A stretch of 64,000 nt of DNA from Gibbula magus (lineage: Eukaryota; Mollusca; Gastropoda; Trochida; Trochidae), in contig OW388305.1 of NCBI GenBank assembly GCA_936450465.1, forward strand, positions 40,624,687 to 40,688,686, in the 5' to 3' direction. Below, piece after piece: positions 20,481 through 30,926 of the stretch. Position 1 is the first letter of the stretch. The number at the start of each line of letters is the position of its first letter. Under the pieces are notes generated by a model that had not been told where the DNA came from, made no database searches, and saw only the letters and a program-made list of their open reading frames with translations. Both the position numbers and the translations under genes were made by a program.

Positions 20481-21392
20481 ATGGATAACACACCACTTTC
20501 AATCAAAAGAAATCGGGGAGACGTTTTTACATCACCTGAATCTGAAACTGACAATAATAAACGACATTGCTTTGTATCAAATTCATCGTTGCCTGACTGC
20601 TCTGAAAGTATGGAATCTCATGCAGTGGACAGTGGTCAGCCAAGCGAGAGTAGTACCGAACAATTTATTGCCCAGTTCTTACTAGCCCTTAAGAATGGCG
20701 AAGTTCTATCTCTAATAGGGTCTGCAGTAAGTGAAGCCATAATGCCGACACTCAGACAGGAAATCTCACACATGTATGAGAAAACCAAGCAACTCGATAG
20801 CGAAGTTAAAGACCTAAAATCCAAACTTACAGAGAGAGGTGAGGTGATAGAGGGATTATCCGACAAACTTGACCGTGCAGAGCAATATGCTAGACGTAAC
20901 AACATTCGGATAAGGGGGGTCCCCGAAGTGGAGGGAGAAGATACAGACAAGTTAGTGATGGAGATTGCGAAGACCATCGGGGTAGATATATCTCCCAGAG
21001 ATATTGACATAAGCCACCGGGTCCCCAGGTACCCCCCAAAGCCTCAATCCCCACCCAGGCCAATAATCGTAATGTTGCTAAGTAACGCTACAAAGCGACA
21101 ATTCATCGCCAACAGATCTAAGTTGAAGCAGGCGAACACAAACAGGGCATCAAAGGTCTATGTAAATGAGGACCTTACCAAAACCAGGGCACTTCTAGCT
21201 CGAAAAGCCAGGGATCTAGTGAAGGATAATCGCGTAGAATCCACCTGGGTTACTGGTGGAGTAATTCTGATAAAATTGAAAGACGGAAGTCTGAAGAAAG
21301 TTGCGACAGCTTCCCATTTCAACAGTGTCTGTGAGCAAACAAGGCTCAAACTTGTCGTCAACCTTTCCCAGGATACATCCCACAACGACTAG
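20481..21392 (+). CDS. Intact LINE ORF1-like protein standing alone
   Basis: 303 codons without a lesion. The N terminus is Ser-rich. From about residue 95 there is a coiled coil (YEKTKQLDSEVKDLKSKL). The conserved block EQYARRNNIRIRGVPE, then IDISHRVPR, PRPIIVMLL and KVYVNEDLTKTR match the central and C-terminal parts of ORF1 proteins of invertebrate LINEs. Such proteins bind element RNA. No reverse transcriptase follows in the next 1.5 kb; the next LINE piece on this strand starts at about 22930. Either a young element cut off after ORF1, or a retained ORF1-like gene. Its intact frame stands out among decayed neighbours. Confidence 0.75.
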   Translation: MDNTPLSIKRNRGDVFTSPESETDNNKRHCFVSNSSLPDCSESMESHAVDSGQPSESSTEQFIAQFLLALKNGEVLSLIGSAVSEAIMPTLRQEISHMYEKTKQLDSEVKDLKSKLTERGEVIEGLSDKLDRAEQYARRNNIRIRGVPEVEGEDTDKLVMEIAKTIGVDISPRDIDISHRVPRYPPKPQSPPRPIIVMLLSNATKRQFIANRSKLKQANTNRASKVYVNEDLTKTRALLARKARDLVKDNRVESTWVTGGVILIKLKDGSLKKVATASHFNSVCEQTRLKLVVNLSQDTSHND

Positions 21393-22929
21393 TGTGAACA
21401 ACTACTCTATGACCAATCTGTTCTGCGATTTCAATGTTCTTCTCGGTCCGTCATAGCAAATGGGAGTTTTGCTCAAATCGGCACCGAGTATCAGTGTCTT
21501 CTCTTTAGTTTGTTGTGTTGTGTTTCTAGTCGTTAAATGTGTACAAATTCCTGGAAGTCACGTTAAGTATTGGTGATATTGGTGGTATGTGTTAAAATCA
21601 CCACAATCCTTTATAAAAGGATAGTGAATGAACACAATTGTGAAGTCGTGACAGTGTTTCCATGAAGTAAATGAACTGATTGCAGTGTTTAAAATAAACT
21701 TCATAGGATGGACTTTACAAGAAAGTGGTAAGTTGTTGAATGTGACTCTATATACATAACGGGACAGAACAGTCCCCGTCCATATAATCACATGTACAAG
21801 ACGTGATTTGAACAAAAACATGTGAATGTGACATTTTATGTTCTATTGCAACATGTCTGTAACAATGTGTCGATCACATAAATATACCAACTTGACTCAT
21901 CCGATCTAACCTGATCTATGGTACTATACACTACTATACCAACACTGTTCTGCGCTATCAAATCGGGTTGTTGTTTTTTGCTGATTTGTGTGGATAATGA
22001 AAGTGATCATACTTAGATCAAGGCTATCATCCTTTCAAATATCTACTACGATGTGAAAACGTGATGTCATTAATCTACGTCACATGGCATATACTTGTTA
22101 TATAGGTGATAGTGATACTGGGAAATATATTCTCTAAGGCATATCACAAACATACATCATGAAATGGCCTTCGTATCATGCAGCATCGTTAATTATTTTA
22201 ATTTGCTTTGATTGTAACTTCTACGACAGTGCTCCTACTAGGTGAACATAATTTCTTTGGTAAACCATTCATACACATGTATGCAACCCACATCAGACTG
22301 TCCTAATAATTATACTTCCAGTTATTGTACATTGACATAATTACATAACAATATATGCAATAATAACATTACTATATAATTAACATTCCAACTTTGATTT
22401 GGTTATATAATGAAGTTCTGTAGTTTGCCATTTTGGTTTACATATATATAGTGATACTAATTTCAACATGAAACGTTGAGAATTTGAAATAATTAAGAAA
22501 TACTTACATAATTTTACATTCACATGCACATGTATCCAACTGTCCACATCTCTCCCACAGCACGTACATTAACAATACCTGAACGTGATGCACGTGCAAC
22601 ACGTGTTAATCTTCTCCGTGTATCACCCTAGTAACGGCGGATTTGATAGCTTTTTGCTTGTTCATCATATACTTATACAAACATATGTACTTACCACTAA
22701 TTATTTAGCCAGGGGATTCCTTCTCTTTTCCAATTTATGAAAAACTTTATGAGTGCTTTCTTTTTTGTATATTTTCTTTCTTTTTGTTTGAATTTTGAAA
22801 CTTCTCTTCATAATGATTACTCAAGAAAATCAAACAAATATATTTGCAGTTGCAAACATACATATGTATGTGTAATTACGTACATAACCCAATCCCACTG
22901 CCAGCCTTCTGATATGTTTCATAGATTGT
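21393..22929. other. Non-coding stretch between two LINE parts
   Basis: No frame longer than about 90 codons, no reverse transcriptase motif and no SINE. It may be old host sequence or unrecognisable LINE remains. Confidence 0.4.
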
Positions 22930-23526
22930 TTGTGTATCATGTCGGTTGACATAATGCAATATAGGCAGGCAGTGGGAAGCTTTGCAGTTTCACTTCATTC
23001 AATAAGTTCATACAATCTTTATTTATATATCTATCTTTCAAGATTTCGATGTGTGTATGATCCATGCACTTCAATATTTATCATTATTCTCTTACTTTGT
23101 TGCGGAGATATTCACCCAAACCCGGGACCAAAACCTGATAGAAATCTTAAGATAATACATCTCAATGTAAGAAGTCTAAAAGATAAAGTTGATATCATTC
23201 ATGCGGAATTTTTAGACTATGATGTGATCTGTCTCACAGAAACTTGGCTAAATGATAATATTAATAGCAGGGATATACAAATTCCAGGCTTTCACAGTCC
23301 GTTTAGAAAAGATCGTTTAACACGAGGCGGGGGCGTGGCCATTTACGTAAAACAAAACTTATGCGTAGAGAGTATGGAAACATTAGATATTGTTGGCCTC
23401 GAGGCACTATGGATAAAAATAAAATGCAAAAATAGAAATCTTATCGGTACATTTTATCGCGCGGATAAAAGTGAATTTTACTGGGACTTGATTAACCAAT
23501 CACTTGATTTTTTCATTTGTTGTTAA
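22930..23526 (+). pseudogene. LINE ORF2 start: 2A-like motif and cut-down endonuclease
   Basis: 198 codons. The first ~48 residues are unremarkable. They are followed by a hydrophobic run (SIFIIILLLCC) and GDIHPNPGP at residues 59-67, then an AP-endonuclease start: IIHLNVRSLKDK (Asn), CLTETWLND (Glu), TRGGGVAIYVK and LIGTFYR. This is a CR1-like ORF2. The domain stops after about 130 residues, before the GDFN, Asp and His motifs, so it cannot cut DNA. The downstream part to about 23640, with AATAAA, could be the element's own 3' end, which would make this an internal-deletion derivative. The 2A-like motif differs from the classic form by His in place of Glu. Confidence 0.7.
23104..23130 (+). 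other. 2A-like motif GDIHPNPGP
   Basis: It codes for nine residues ending NPGP directly before the endonuclease and directly after a hydrophobic run. 2A peptides make the ribosome skip the Gly-Pro bond. Such motifs are known in non-LTR retrotransposons. The usual Glu is replaced by His, so activity is uncertain. Confidence 0.55.
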
Positions 23527-23677
23527 CATGTTACCAGCTCTTGTGAATTTGTTTATGTTTTATGTAGTGGTGAGGCATTCACATAAGCAGAGTTTTGCTT
23601 GTTTGCCAAACCACATTCTTATTGAATAAAAATATGTTTAAACCATATAATAATATATATGAGGAAGCAATATATAG

Positions 23678-23773
23678 CTAGGTTTTTGTAAGCCTTCCTC
23701 AAACTGCATATTTTCTTTGATAGCTGGTCTGAGAACTGGGTGGGCAGCAGGTTCAGGGCTGTGATGCCGAAAA
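23678..23773 (-). CDS. Possible exon, minus strand
   Basis: A 3' splice site ('catattcacag', AG at plus 23774-23775) is followed on the minus strand by an open frame reading FGITALNLLPTQFSDQLSK, then KICSLRKAYKNLA. The composition and the abrupt start at a splice site look like real coding sequence. The 3' limit is uncertain because the frame runs on into AT-rich codons. It could be a downstream exon of the proline-rich gene, but exon 24064-24183 ends in a stop, so joining them would need alternative splicing. Confidence 0.35.
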
Positions 23774-24063
23774 CTGTGAATATGAAACATTTATTATAAA
23801 TAAATTGTAAACAATTGAATTTGGCATTGTAGTGCATTATTATGGATGGAATATAACTTATTATCTTATTTGTTGTGATGACCGATGGAGGATTTGGGTG
23901 TACATTAATTAATTAATCTAGAGAATGACCTGATGATTCTCTATGTACCTTCAATAGCCTGCAGGACAGCCTCGTTTCTTCGTTTGAATTGAGCTGTCGT
24001 CTTGTTTCCAAGGTCTTCCGGCGTAAAAAAAGCCGTCCATGACTTTCTTCAACCTGAAAGTTG

Positions 24064-24183
24064 TTATGATGCCCTGGTTTTGCCCATAACATGGGCAAAC
24101 CATGTGACAGGGACAGCGAGTGTGGTGCCTTGACAAAGTAGCTGATATCCTGCTGGAAGTCTGTCAGTAGCTTTTAGGATAAC
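24064..24183 (-). CDS. Proline-rich gene, candidate last exon
   Basis: The minus strand shows 'attattttatag' and then 40 codons starting VILKATDRLPAGYQLL and ending TRAS plus TAA (24064-24066). Only phase 0 is open, and phase 0 is exactly what the preceding 62-base exon supplies. The length of 120 bases and the good acceptor support an exon. Function unknown. Other frames remain open past the stop to about 23920, so a longer alternative ending is possible. Confidence 0.45.
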   Translation of the reverse strand, partial: VILKATDRLPAGYQLLCQGTTLAVPVTWFAHVMGKTRAS

Positions 24184-24442
24184 CTATAAAATAATATAGA
24201 CATAAATATAATATCAATAATATAAACTTGGTCACAAATAGTGTGACTAAAATTTTTGTTTTAAAGTGAGAAAAAAATACTTGTTAAGTTTAAAAAAAAA
24301 TTAATTTTAATTTATATAAAAAAATTAATTTAATTATAATGTTTTAAGTTAATAATAATAAGTTCATTTTTAATTTGTCATAACAGTATTACATTATATT
24401 TATCTGTGACATAACTTGCACACAAGAAAATGTTGGACTTAC

Positions 24443-24504
24443 GTAGTTGCATCTTGGTATCTGTACACCACGCAATGGTTTATAGTGACTAGAGCTGGTT
24501 GGAG
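24443..24504 (-). CDS. Proline-rich gene, 62-base exon
   Basis: A short exon with strong signals on both sides: acceptor 'tttactctttgcag' and donor 'gtaagt' (plus 24437-24442). The preceding exon ends with one extra base, and this exon supplies two bases to finish that codon. It then reads PTSSSHYKPLRGVQIPRCNY and ends in phase 0. The agreement of both splice signals and both phases is my main reason to believe in this gene. Confidence 0.5.
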
Positions 24505-24663
24505 CTGCAAAGAGTAAACAAATTATTACAATACAAGTTGTTCAAGAATGCTCACAATATTCAACATCTAGCATTTATTTCTGATCTGACTTTACATACT
24601 ATATTAAATTTGTTGGGTCATTTCTGTAAAATCTGCTTCCTTTTAAAGTTTTCTTTGAGTTAC

Positions 24664-25456
24664 CTGGAATTTTGCTGCGGAGAATTTTGTTATCCTCCTT
24701 GGAGACTAGGGCTCGTTCCCTCCAGAAGAGCGACATTTTCTCTTGCGTAGTCTTCACACCCAGTGCATAACAGGTCTGTGAACGGGGTGGGGTGGGTCTG
24801 GGTTGGTGTCTCGGGGGTATGGGGCTGGAAAAGGGTTGAGGGACATGGAGGTTTGGCTGGGCGGGAAGGTGTCGTAACCAGGCCGGGGACAGGATAGGAC
24901 AGGTCAGAATTTGAAGTGGTCATTGGGTATGCGGCGAAGTTGGGAAATAGCGGGGCAGGGGCGGGAAAGTGACGGAAAGGTGAGTAGGCACCTGGGGCGG
25001 GGACAGGTGAGTAAGCACCTTGGGCGGGGACAGGTGAGTAAGCACCTGGGACAGGGAAAGGAGGGCGAACTCCTTGGGCAGGGACAGGAGGGCGAACTCC
25101 TTGGGCAGGGACAGGAGGGCGAACTCCTTGGGCAGGGAAGGGAATTGGACGGTAAGGAGGGCAAGCTACTTGGGCATGGACGGGAAAGGGACGGAAGGGC
25201 GCGCAAGCTACAGGGCCAAGGGCAGGTTGAGCTACAGGGGCGGGTGGGGCAGCTACAGGGGCGGGTTGAGCTACAAGGGCGGGTGGGGCAGCTACAGGGG
25301 CGGGTGGGGCAGCTACAAGGGCGGGTGGGGCAGCTACAGGGGCAGGGGGCACAGGAACCTTGGCAACTGGCAGTCTTGACTTGAAGAACTGTTTCGCACC
25401 ATGGTTGGCAGCCTGAAGTCTCGCTGCTTGCTGCGCTGTCTTGGCTGCTTTCAGTT
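24664..25456 (-). CDS. Proline/alanine-rich protein, large exon
   Basis: The exon starts after 'ggtaatttttccag' (minus strand) and ends at donor CCAG/gtaact. The product opens with ELKAAKTAQQAARLQAANHG. A long tandem region of PVAAPPAL-like, AQGVRPPVP-like and GAYSPVPAP-like repeats follows. The end has a Cys pair (LLCTGCEDYARENVALLE). The repeats come from 24-30 bp DNA repeats. The frame is one base out: after VALLE it runs to a stop at 24690, while the next frame reads RALVSKEDNKILRSKIP exactly up to the splice donor. A one-base excess in a G run near 24720 would explain this, either a sequencing slip or a disabling change. No known domain; intrinsically disordered by composition. Confidence 0.5.
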
Positions 25457-25602
25457 CTGGAAAAATTACCAACCATTTAAAACTATTCTAGCGACCAAGG
25501 CTATTGCTAAGAACATGTTACATGTACATGACAGCTACTGATAAATCATTGTGAACCTCCAAAGGTAACATATTCATATAATGCAAGACAATAAATAAAT
25601 TC

Positions 25603-25969
25603 GAACCAACCTGCAGAGGTTACAGATGCTTTGAAGAGGATCCTCCTTGGGGTACATATAGCATAAAAATCCTATTTTTTGAGTTATGACAGTTAGAATT
25701 TAAAATTTTAATAAAATAACCGTAACTATAATAAATTACTAAAAAATAAACATTTGGACCACCCTAAGTGGGCCCCAACCCTGGCGGTTGCTAGCTACGC
25801 CAAGCGCAGGTAACTCTAACTCACCACTTATAAATCTGACAGGCAGACAGAATAAGGGGAGGCAGGTGGCCCTACCCCAAGGAGGATCCTCTTCAAAGAA
25901 TCTGCAACCTCTGCAGGTTGGTTCGATTCTTTTTCAGAAGGGATCCTCCTTGGGGTACATATAGCATAA
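25603..25969. repeat. Inverted plus direct repeat cluster
   Basis: The segment 25603-25650 ('gaaccaacctgcagagg' to 'gatcctccttgg') recurs inverted at 25877-25926 with about two mismatches. Its last part with 'ggtacatatagcataa' (25638-25666) recurs in direct orientation at 25941-25969. This three-part layout resembles the end of a foldback or a rearranged inverted-repeat element. A minus-strand 85-codon frame (25828-26085) spans it and is probably a by-product. A donor-like CAG/gttagt on the minus strand at about 26088 may mark an upstream exon of the proline-rich gene, but its phase does not fit cleanly. Confidence 0.6.
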
Positions 25970-26180
25970 GACAGACTCCCAAAGAAGAGTCCTGGGAGTG
26001 GAATTCTGTCTGTTAGACTGTACAATGTAGATGCTCGCAGATAAATTCTTAAATTTGAGGAAAAAGGAGCAACTAACCTGAACACTGTGAGGCCGATTCC
26101 CAGGGATGGAGCGTGCCCGTGGATCAGGGAATACTGATCAAATAGCCTTTAAACAGGCTTAATTAATCTTTAGCAAAGCA

Positions 26181-26203
26181 CCCCCCCCCCCCCCCCCCCC
26201 CCC
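26181..26203. repeat. C homopolymer, 23 bases
   Basis: A run of 23 C residues followed by 'tcctttttt'. Runs like this are often mis-sized in sequencing, so the true length may differ. Confidence 0.9.
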
Positions 26204-26247
26204 TCCTTTTTTGGAAAAGGACTATGGGAGGGATACAAAAAAGGTAT

Positions 26248-27730
26248 AAAACACATATTAGCAACGACTATCACCTACTAACATGCCAAAGTAATATATA
26301 TTGATTCCCTGAGTGTAGAGATTGGATGATGAGATATGTGGTGATAACAGGGCTGTAAGTCAAGTTCAGATTGTTGAGAGCTGATACTTGAACTAACCAA
26401 CTGAGCGAATCAAGGAACATATTAGTGAAAATTAATATATATGTAGCTACAACGAATAGTGGCATTTTAATTAAGGATTATTACTGTAACTCGACATTAA
26501 TACATTTTCTACAATTCTACACTGTTTTTATCAAACAAATGACAACCTTTCTTACAGAGGATAAACATAAAGTTATATGATGATAGGCCAAAGGAAATTG
26601 TGGTTTGGTTATGTTTAACGACGTGCTAATGAATCCATACAAAGAAAACTCCGCAGCTATGAATATTGTATACATGGAAATCGAGATAGTACAAGTATCA
26701 CATCATTTTGATTCATTTAAACTTTGCATGAACACGTTAACCAAAGGCAGTCATACATCCGATTAATTTGGTCAATACATCCTTAAAAAAGTGTTCTATT
26801 TCGGAAACGAATAAGATATTGAACACAACCGCCTTATGACCCTAAGGTTACACATGCACTTAACGTAATTACACTCTGATGTTTCCGTCATTGAAATCAC
26901 ATGATCAACTAAATTCGCGATGTTGGGTGAGCATGCAGATATTGATTGAAGCTTCAGTTTATGCTCATAGGTATGAAGAATCTTACTGATCACGGAGTTA
27001 ATCAACGAGAACATTTATGTAAATAAATGTTGTACAAAAGTGATGTTGTAAGCAATGCATCGTGAATTTCTGTTGAGCATATGCATATGCTATGTTAAGC
27101 TTGATCACCACTCACTTGTGTTTGGCTTCATTTTGTAATCGTATTCTTTATGACTGCATGTTAGTGAGTGAATAATGTGATATCTGACCAAAGGTCTGGA
27201 GGACTTAATTGTCGAGTTATGACATTTCAATTACGACCTCTTTTCTTATGCCTATAACTCATATAAAGATATCCTATACTGATGTTTGAAAAATGACATA
27301 TTAGCGCCTGGTTTGACATTAAGTCATGTAATTCCCAATTTGGATTTTCTTATCGATTAAATAATCTATTTGCAACATATACTGAGTGAACAGAAGAATT
27401 TCTATTATGGTCCTTCTAACTGCTCGTGTATCCGTCTCGTGTTATTGTCAGCTTATTTATGACCTAGAGGAGGACAGAGTAAGTGAAGTTAAAGTATTGA
27501 GATGCCCAGCTGTGTTGATGAAGATTTATGGTAATAGGTTTGGTGTGAGATTAGAGAGAACTCTGGAGTACATTTGTAAACACAAGAAGACGAATCAGAA
27601 ATAACTCAATCTTTTTTAATTGATTTGTAACCGAACCAACCCATTACCGGTAACATTTGTCAGGATAGTGTATATTGGTCATTTTGTTTAGACATTCTAA
27701 TGTTTTATGTCTGTGTATCTGCAAATGGAC
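26248..27730 (+). repeat. Repeat A, copy 3
   Basis: It matches copy 2 from 'aaacacatattagcaa' to the TTAA junction. It contains the antisense 72-codon frame (26796-27014) and the sense 72-codon frame (27386-27604), both uninterrupted. The left border is sharp, because the sequence before 26248 does not match copy 2. Confidence 0.75.
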
Positions 27731-27734
27731 TTAA

Positions 27735-27995
27735 GGGGCAGTAGCACAAGAATGTCACCAATAATAAAACACCCATCACTATTCGGAAACGCAAGTTAGA
27801 TAATGAGTGTACATGGTTTGGTAAAGCCATTGGACTCGTTTTTGTTATTCGAAATAATAAAATGTCTTCACATTAAAATGGCCACCGCCCATGTTTGCTT
27901 TACAATGTATATACCCAACACCGTTATTACCACTACGGATAGTTGGTTTGTGTAATGATATGTTTTACGCATTAAAGTAAATATCAGTTATTTAG
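27735..27995. mobile_element. TTAA-type element, right end cut by a SINE
   Basis: Same element and same position in repeat A as at 8496. TTAA is at 27731-27734, followed by 'ggggcagtagcacaagaatg'. Its right end is replaced by the SINE tail that starts at 27996. Confidence 0.6.
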
Positions 27996-28086
27996 AGTGA
28001 GTGAGTGAGTTGGGGTTTAACGCCGCTTTCAAGATTATTTCACTTATACTGCTAGTATTATGGCAGGGAGAAAGCCCGCCATGTCC
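27996..28086 (-). mobile_element. SINE S1 tail fragment, minus strand
   Basis: 'gtgagtgagtgagttggggt' and the following 'ttaacgccgctttcaag' up to 'ggcagggagaaagcccgcc'. Only the 3' third of the SINE is present, with a small internal deletion ('cttatactgctag'). Confidence 0.85.
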
Positions 28087-29172
28087 AACTTTGGAAGACT
28101 TGAAGCTAAATAGAAGCGTACATAAAATCTCACATCGTTTTCAAGGGACGTAACTCTCTTCGGCTTGCATACATAAGCCAACATTTTAAGAAGTTGCATA
28201 AAATGCTTGTTTTTAAAGATTCATATAAAAGGAAAGTAAGAAATTTTATCTTTTCTATTGAAATTACATGTATTTAAAAGATAGCTTACAAAGGGGTTAT
28301 TCAGAAAACAAATATGATTCCAAATATTATTAGATACGATTTGATTTATCACACTAAATATTATCATAAATGATACATTAGTCTTGTACATCCAGCGGTC
28401 TTATTCTATTCTATAGTGTATTAAATCTTTTTGATTAATTAATCTTAATTATTACTTTCAACCAAACCTTTAGTTTTTATCGTTTATATAAATGTTTCAG
28501 TCAGTTTAAGTGTCATAGTATTTGTATATTATCTTATCTCAGTTCAATTCCCGAAACCAGTAATAGTTTAAAATAACACTCTATATCTTATTTACAAATT
28601 AATACTTTTAATCTAAATACCTCAAACTAGATTCTTTTGTTATCAGTACAAACTATTTGAAAAAACGATGTACATATAATATCCCATAATGGCACAATTA
28701 TCTACTAGAATAACAGCGAAAATTCAATTCAAACACGGTTCAAGGTTGACAGTTATCATTCTGCTTTTTAAAAACAACAACTTATATTGGTAGTTTGAGA
28801 GTTTGACAATGAAAATAATATGAAATTTTAGGATATGGAACTTGTTATGAAAGCATTTTATCATTTTGAAAATGAAAATATTGTATATATTCCTTACATT
28901 GCACATATCAGTTATGTGTTATTTCAATAAATAATTTATTTATTTATTTTATTATTAATTTGATCAAATATCCCCACAACGTATTTGTTTATTATGTAAC
29001 CACATATGTTATGCATTTAAAACAATCGCACTGCTGTATCTGAATGATATGTGTTGCTCAAGTATTAGTATTAGTATTAGTTAGAGTCTGGTTAAATCAG
29101 CTTACATGTCTGTGCTTAGTGCAGTTAGAGCATGCAGTTTACTCAAGTGTAAAACGAACAGGCGTAATTAGT
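28087..29172. other. AT-rich stretch, nothing recognised
   Basis: No supported frame or repeat. A short 'agtatt' microsatellite lies at about 29062-29080. Confidence 0.5.
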
Positions 29173-30926
29173 ACTAATGGTTTACCCCCTAACTTAGACG
29201 TCCCATAACCCATACGGCCCAATACTCAGACGAATCAGTCAGGTGTGACTGTGGTTAAAACCTACTGTTACCCATTGGTATAATGGACCTATCCCATAGA
29301 CTAACGAGATAGACGGATTGACCAGAACAAGATTATAACTGTTTGCAAGTGATAGTGAGCAATATGTCCATAAGAGTAAATTAATTAACTTGGTTAGATG
29401 TCATGTTGTTAATGAGACATTATGTTCTTTTGAAAAAAGTGCTGAGACCATATTATTCATTGTGTGCTATGTGTACTGTGTATTGTGTGCTAAAAAGTAG
29501 TATACAGAATGTTATTGATGAATATAGTCATGACTTGTTTGATTGGCATTCGACTGAATAAAGTTATCTCCCTATCTTTATGTATATAACATAAATGGGT
29601 AATTTTCAAAGAATGTCTGATTTTCAATACCATGAAATATTTTTTTAAATCATTTGGAAAGTGATAGAGTATTGTCATAATTGAAACAAGGTTCATTTCC
29701 AAATAAAAAATAGAAATATGCAAGCATAACGACAACTTGTTTGGTAATTAACAACAAATGATTAATTAAAATTAATGAAATACTTCCGTGCTGTTACCGC
29801 CATTAAAAAAATATTTTTTTTAAAAAGTAATCAATTGATATAACTGATAACTATGTTTTTATTATGAATTCCTTCCAGCTAAGACAAAGTTATCATTATT
29901 TATTTTTTTTACTTTTAAGTTACAATAACAGCATAGAAATGGAGGTAACAGTAACAGTATTTTCTGTGCTGTTACCACCCTTACATTTGTTTGATCAGAG
30001 AAATTAATTAATTCACAGTGCTAAGACTTTTTATTATGACTCGCTATCCATGTTAAAATGTTTTGACTGAGAAAAGTGATAGCTATGTATTATTGTCTTA
30101 CCTACAATGACGGTAACAGCATGGAAACTGTTAAAAATATATTCCTTAACCCATAGACCTTTGATTTCTTGGATCAAGTTTGGGTTTAATCTTAGCCCCA
30201 CCACATGCCTTCTATATTGACTGTACAAAAAGTGGCTTGATTGAAACAGAGCCTCACTTTGGTTAGTGGGGGAGAAATCATTATTCCATGATAATTTATA
30301 TGATGGTAACAGCATAGAACAAAAAACCACGGACACATACAACAGGCTGGAGTTTCAGTATTTCCCAATAAAATTACACCTCAAACATTGGTATGATATT
30401 TGTTTTGTGGTTATGTAGGTAGAACATATTTCTTAATGTTCTCTTTTTATTCCTTTTTGAAAAACTGACAAATTATGTGTGTAAATGTAGTTCTCAAGTT
30501 TTTGGACAGGCTGTTTTTGACACACCTCTGAACTGAATACTGAATGTGTATTTTGTGTTAAAATGTAGTACATTTTAAAATATACAAAATTTTATTGATG
30601 AATAGAGTCATATAATTTTCAATTTTTGAAACACATTTTTATGTTGAATAATATACTGAATGTATATTTTGTGCTAAAGAGTAGTATATTACACAGAATT
30701 TTATTGATGAATGAATTTTATTTATTATTTTTATGTTGAATAATATCAAGAATAAACTCATTCTCTATAAATGTTAATTCTTATTCTTTGGGCCAGTCCA
30801 TTATTTGGGAAAGGTAACAATGGAGCCATCTTCAGTGCAACCAACCATAACGGATGTTGTTTTAACGCGTCTGAGTTATGGGACGTCTGAGTTATGGAAC
30901 GTCTGAGTTATGGGAGGTTACCGTAT
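29173..30926. mobile_element. Element with ~50-bp inverted ends built of short repeats
   Basis: The left end (about 29178-29233: 'cttagacgtcccataaccca', then 'ctcagacg') is an imperfect inverted copy of the right end (about 30868-30926). The right end holds three ~17-bp units of 'gtctgagttatgggac'. Inside, GGTAACAGCA-like motifs recur on both strands near 29790, 29925-29975, 30112 and 30305. A segment with 'attttattgatgaata' recurs near 29510, 30590 and 30700. The minus-strand frames 29490-29735 and 30034-30342 show no known domain. A non-autonomous DNA transposon of unknown family is the simplest reading. Confidence 0.5.

Noticed and set aside
24911..25384. Plus-strand 157-codon Gly/Gln-rich frame, and other frames over the proline-rich exon
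   Set aside because: Tandem repeats with a length divisible by three keep several frames open at once. Only the minus-strand frame links to splice sites in phase.
29490..30342. Two minus-strand frames as genes of the 29.2-30.9 kb element
   Set aside because: Neither has a transposase-like motif, and both overlap repeated non-coding segments of the element.
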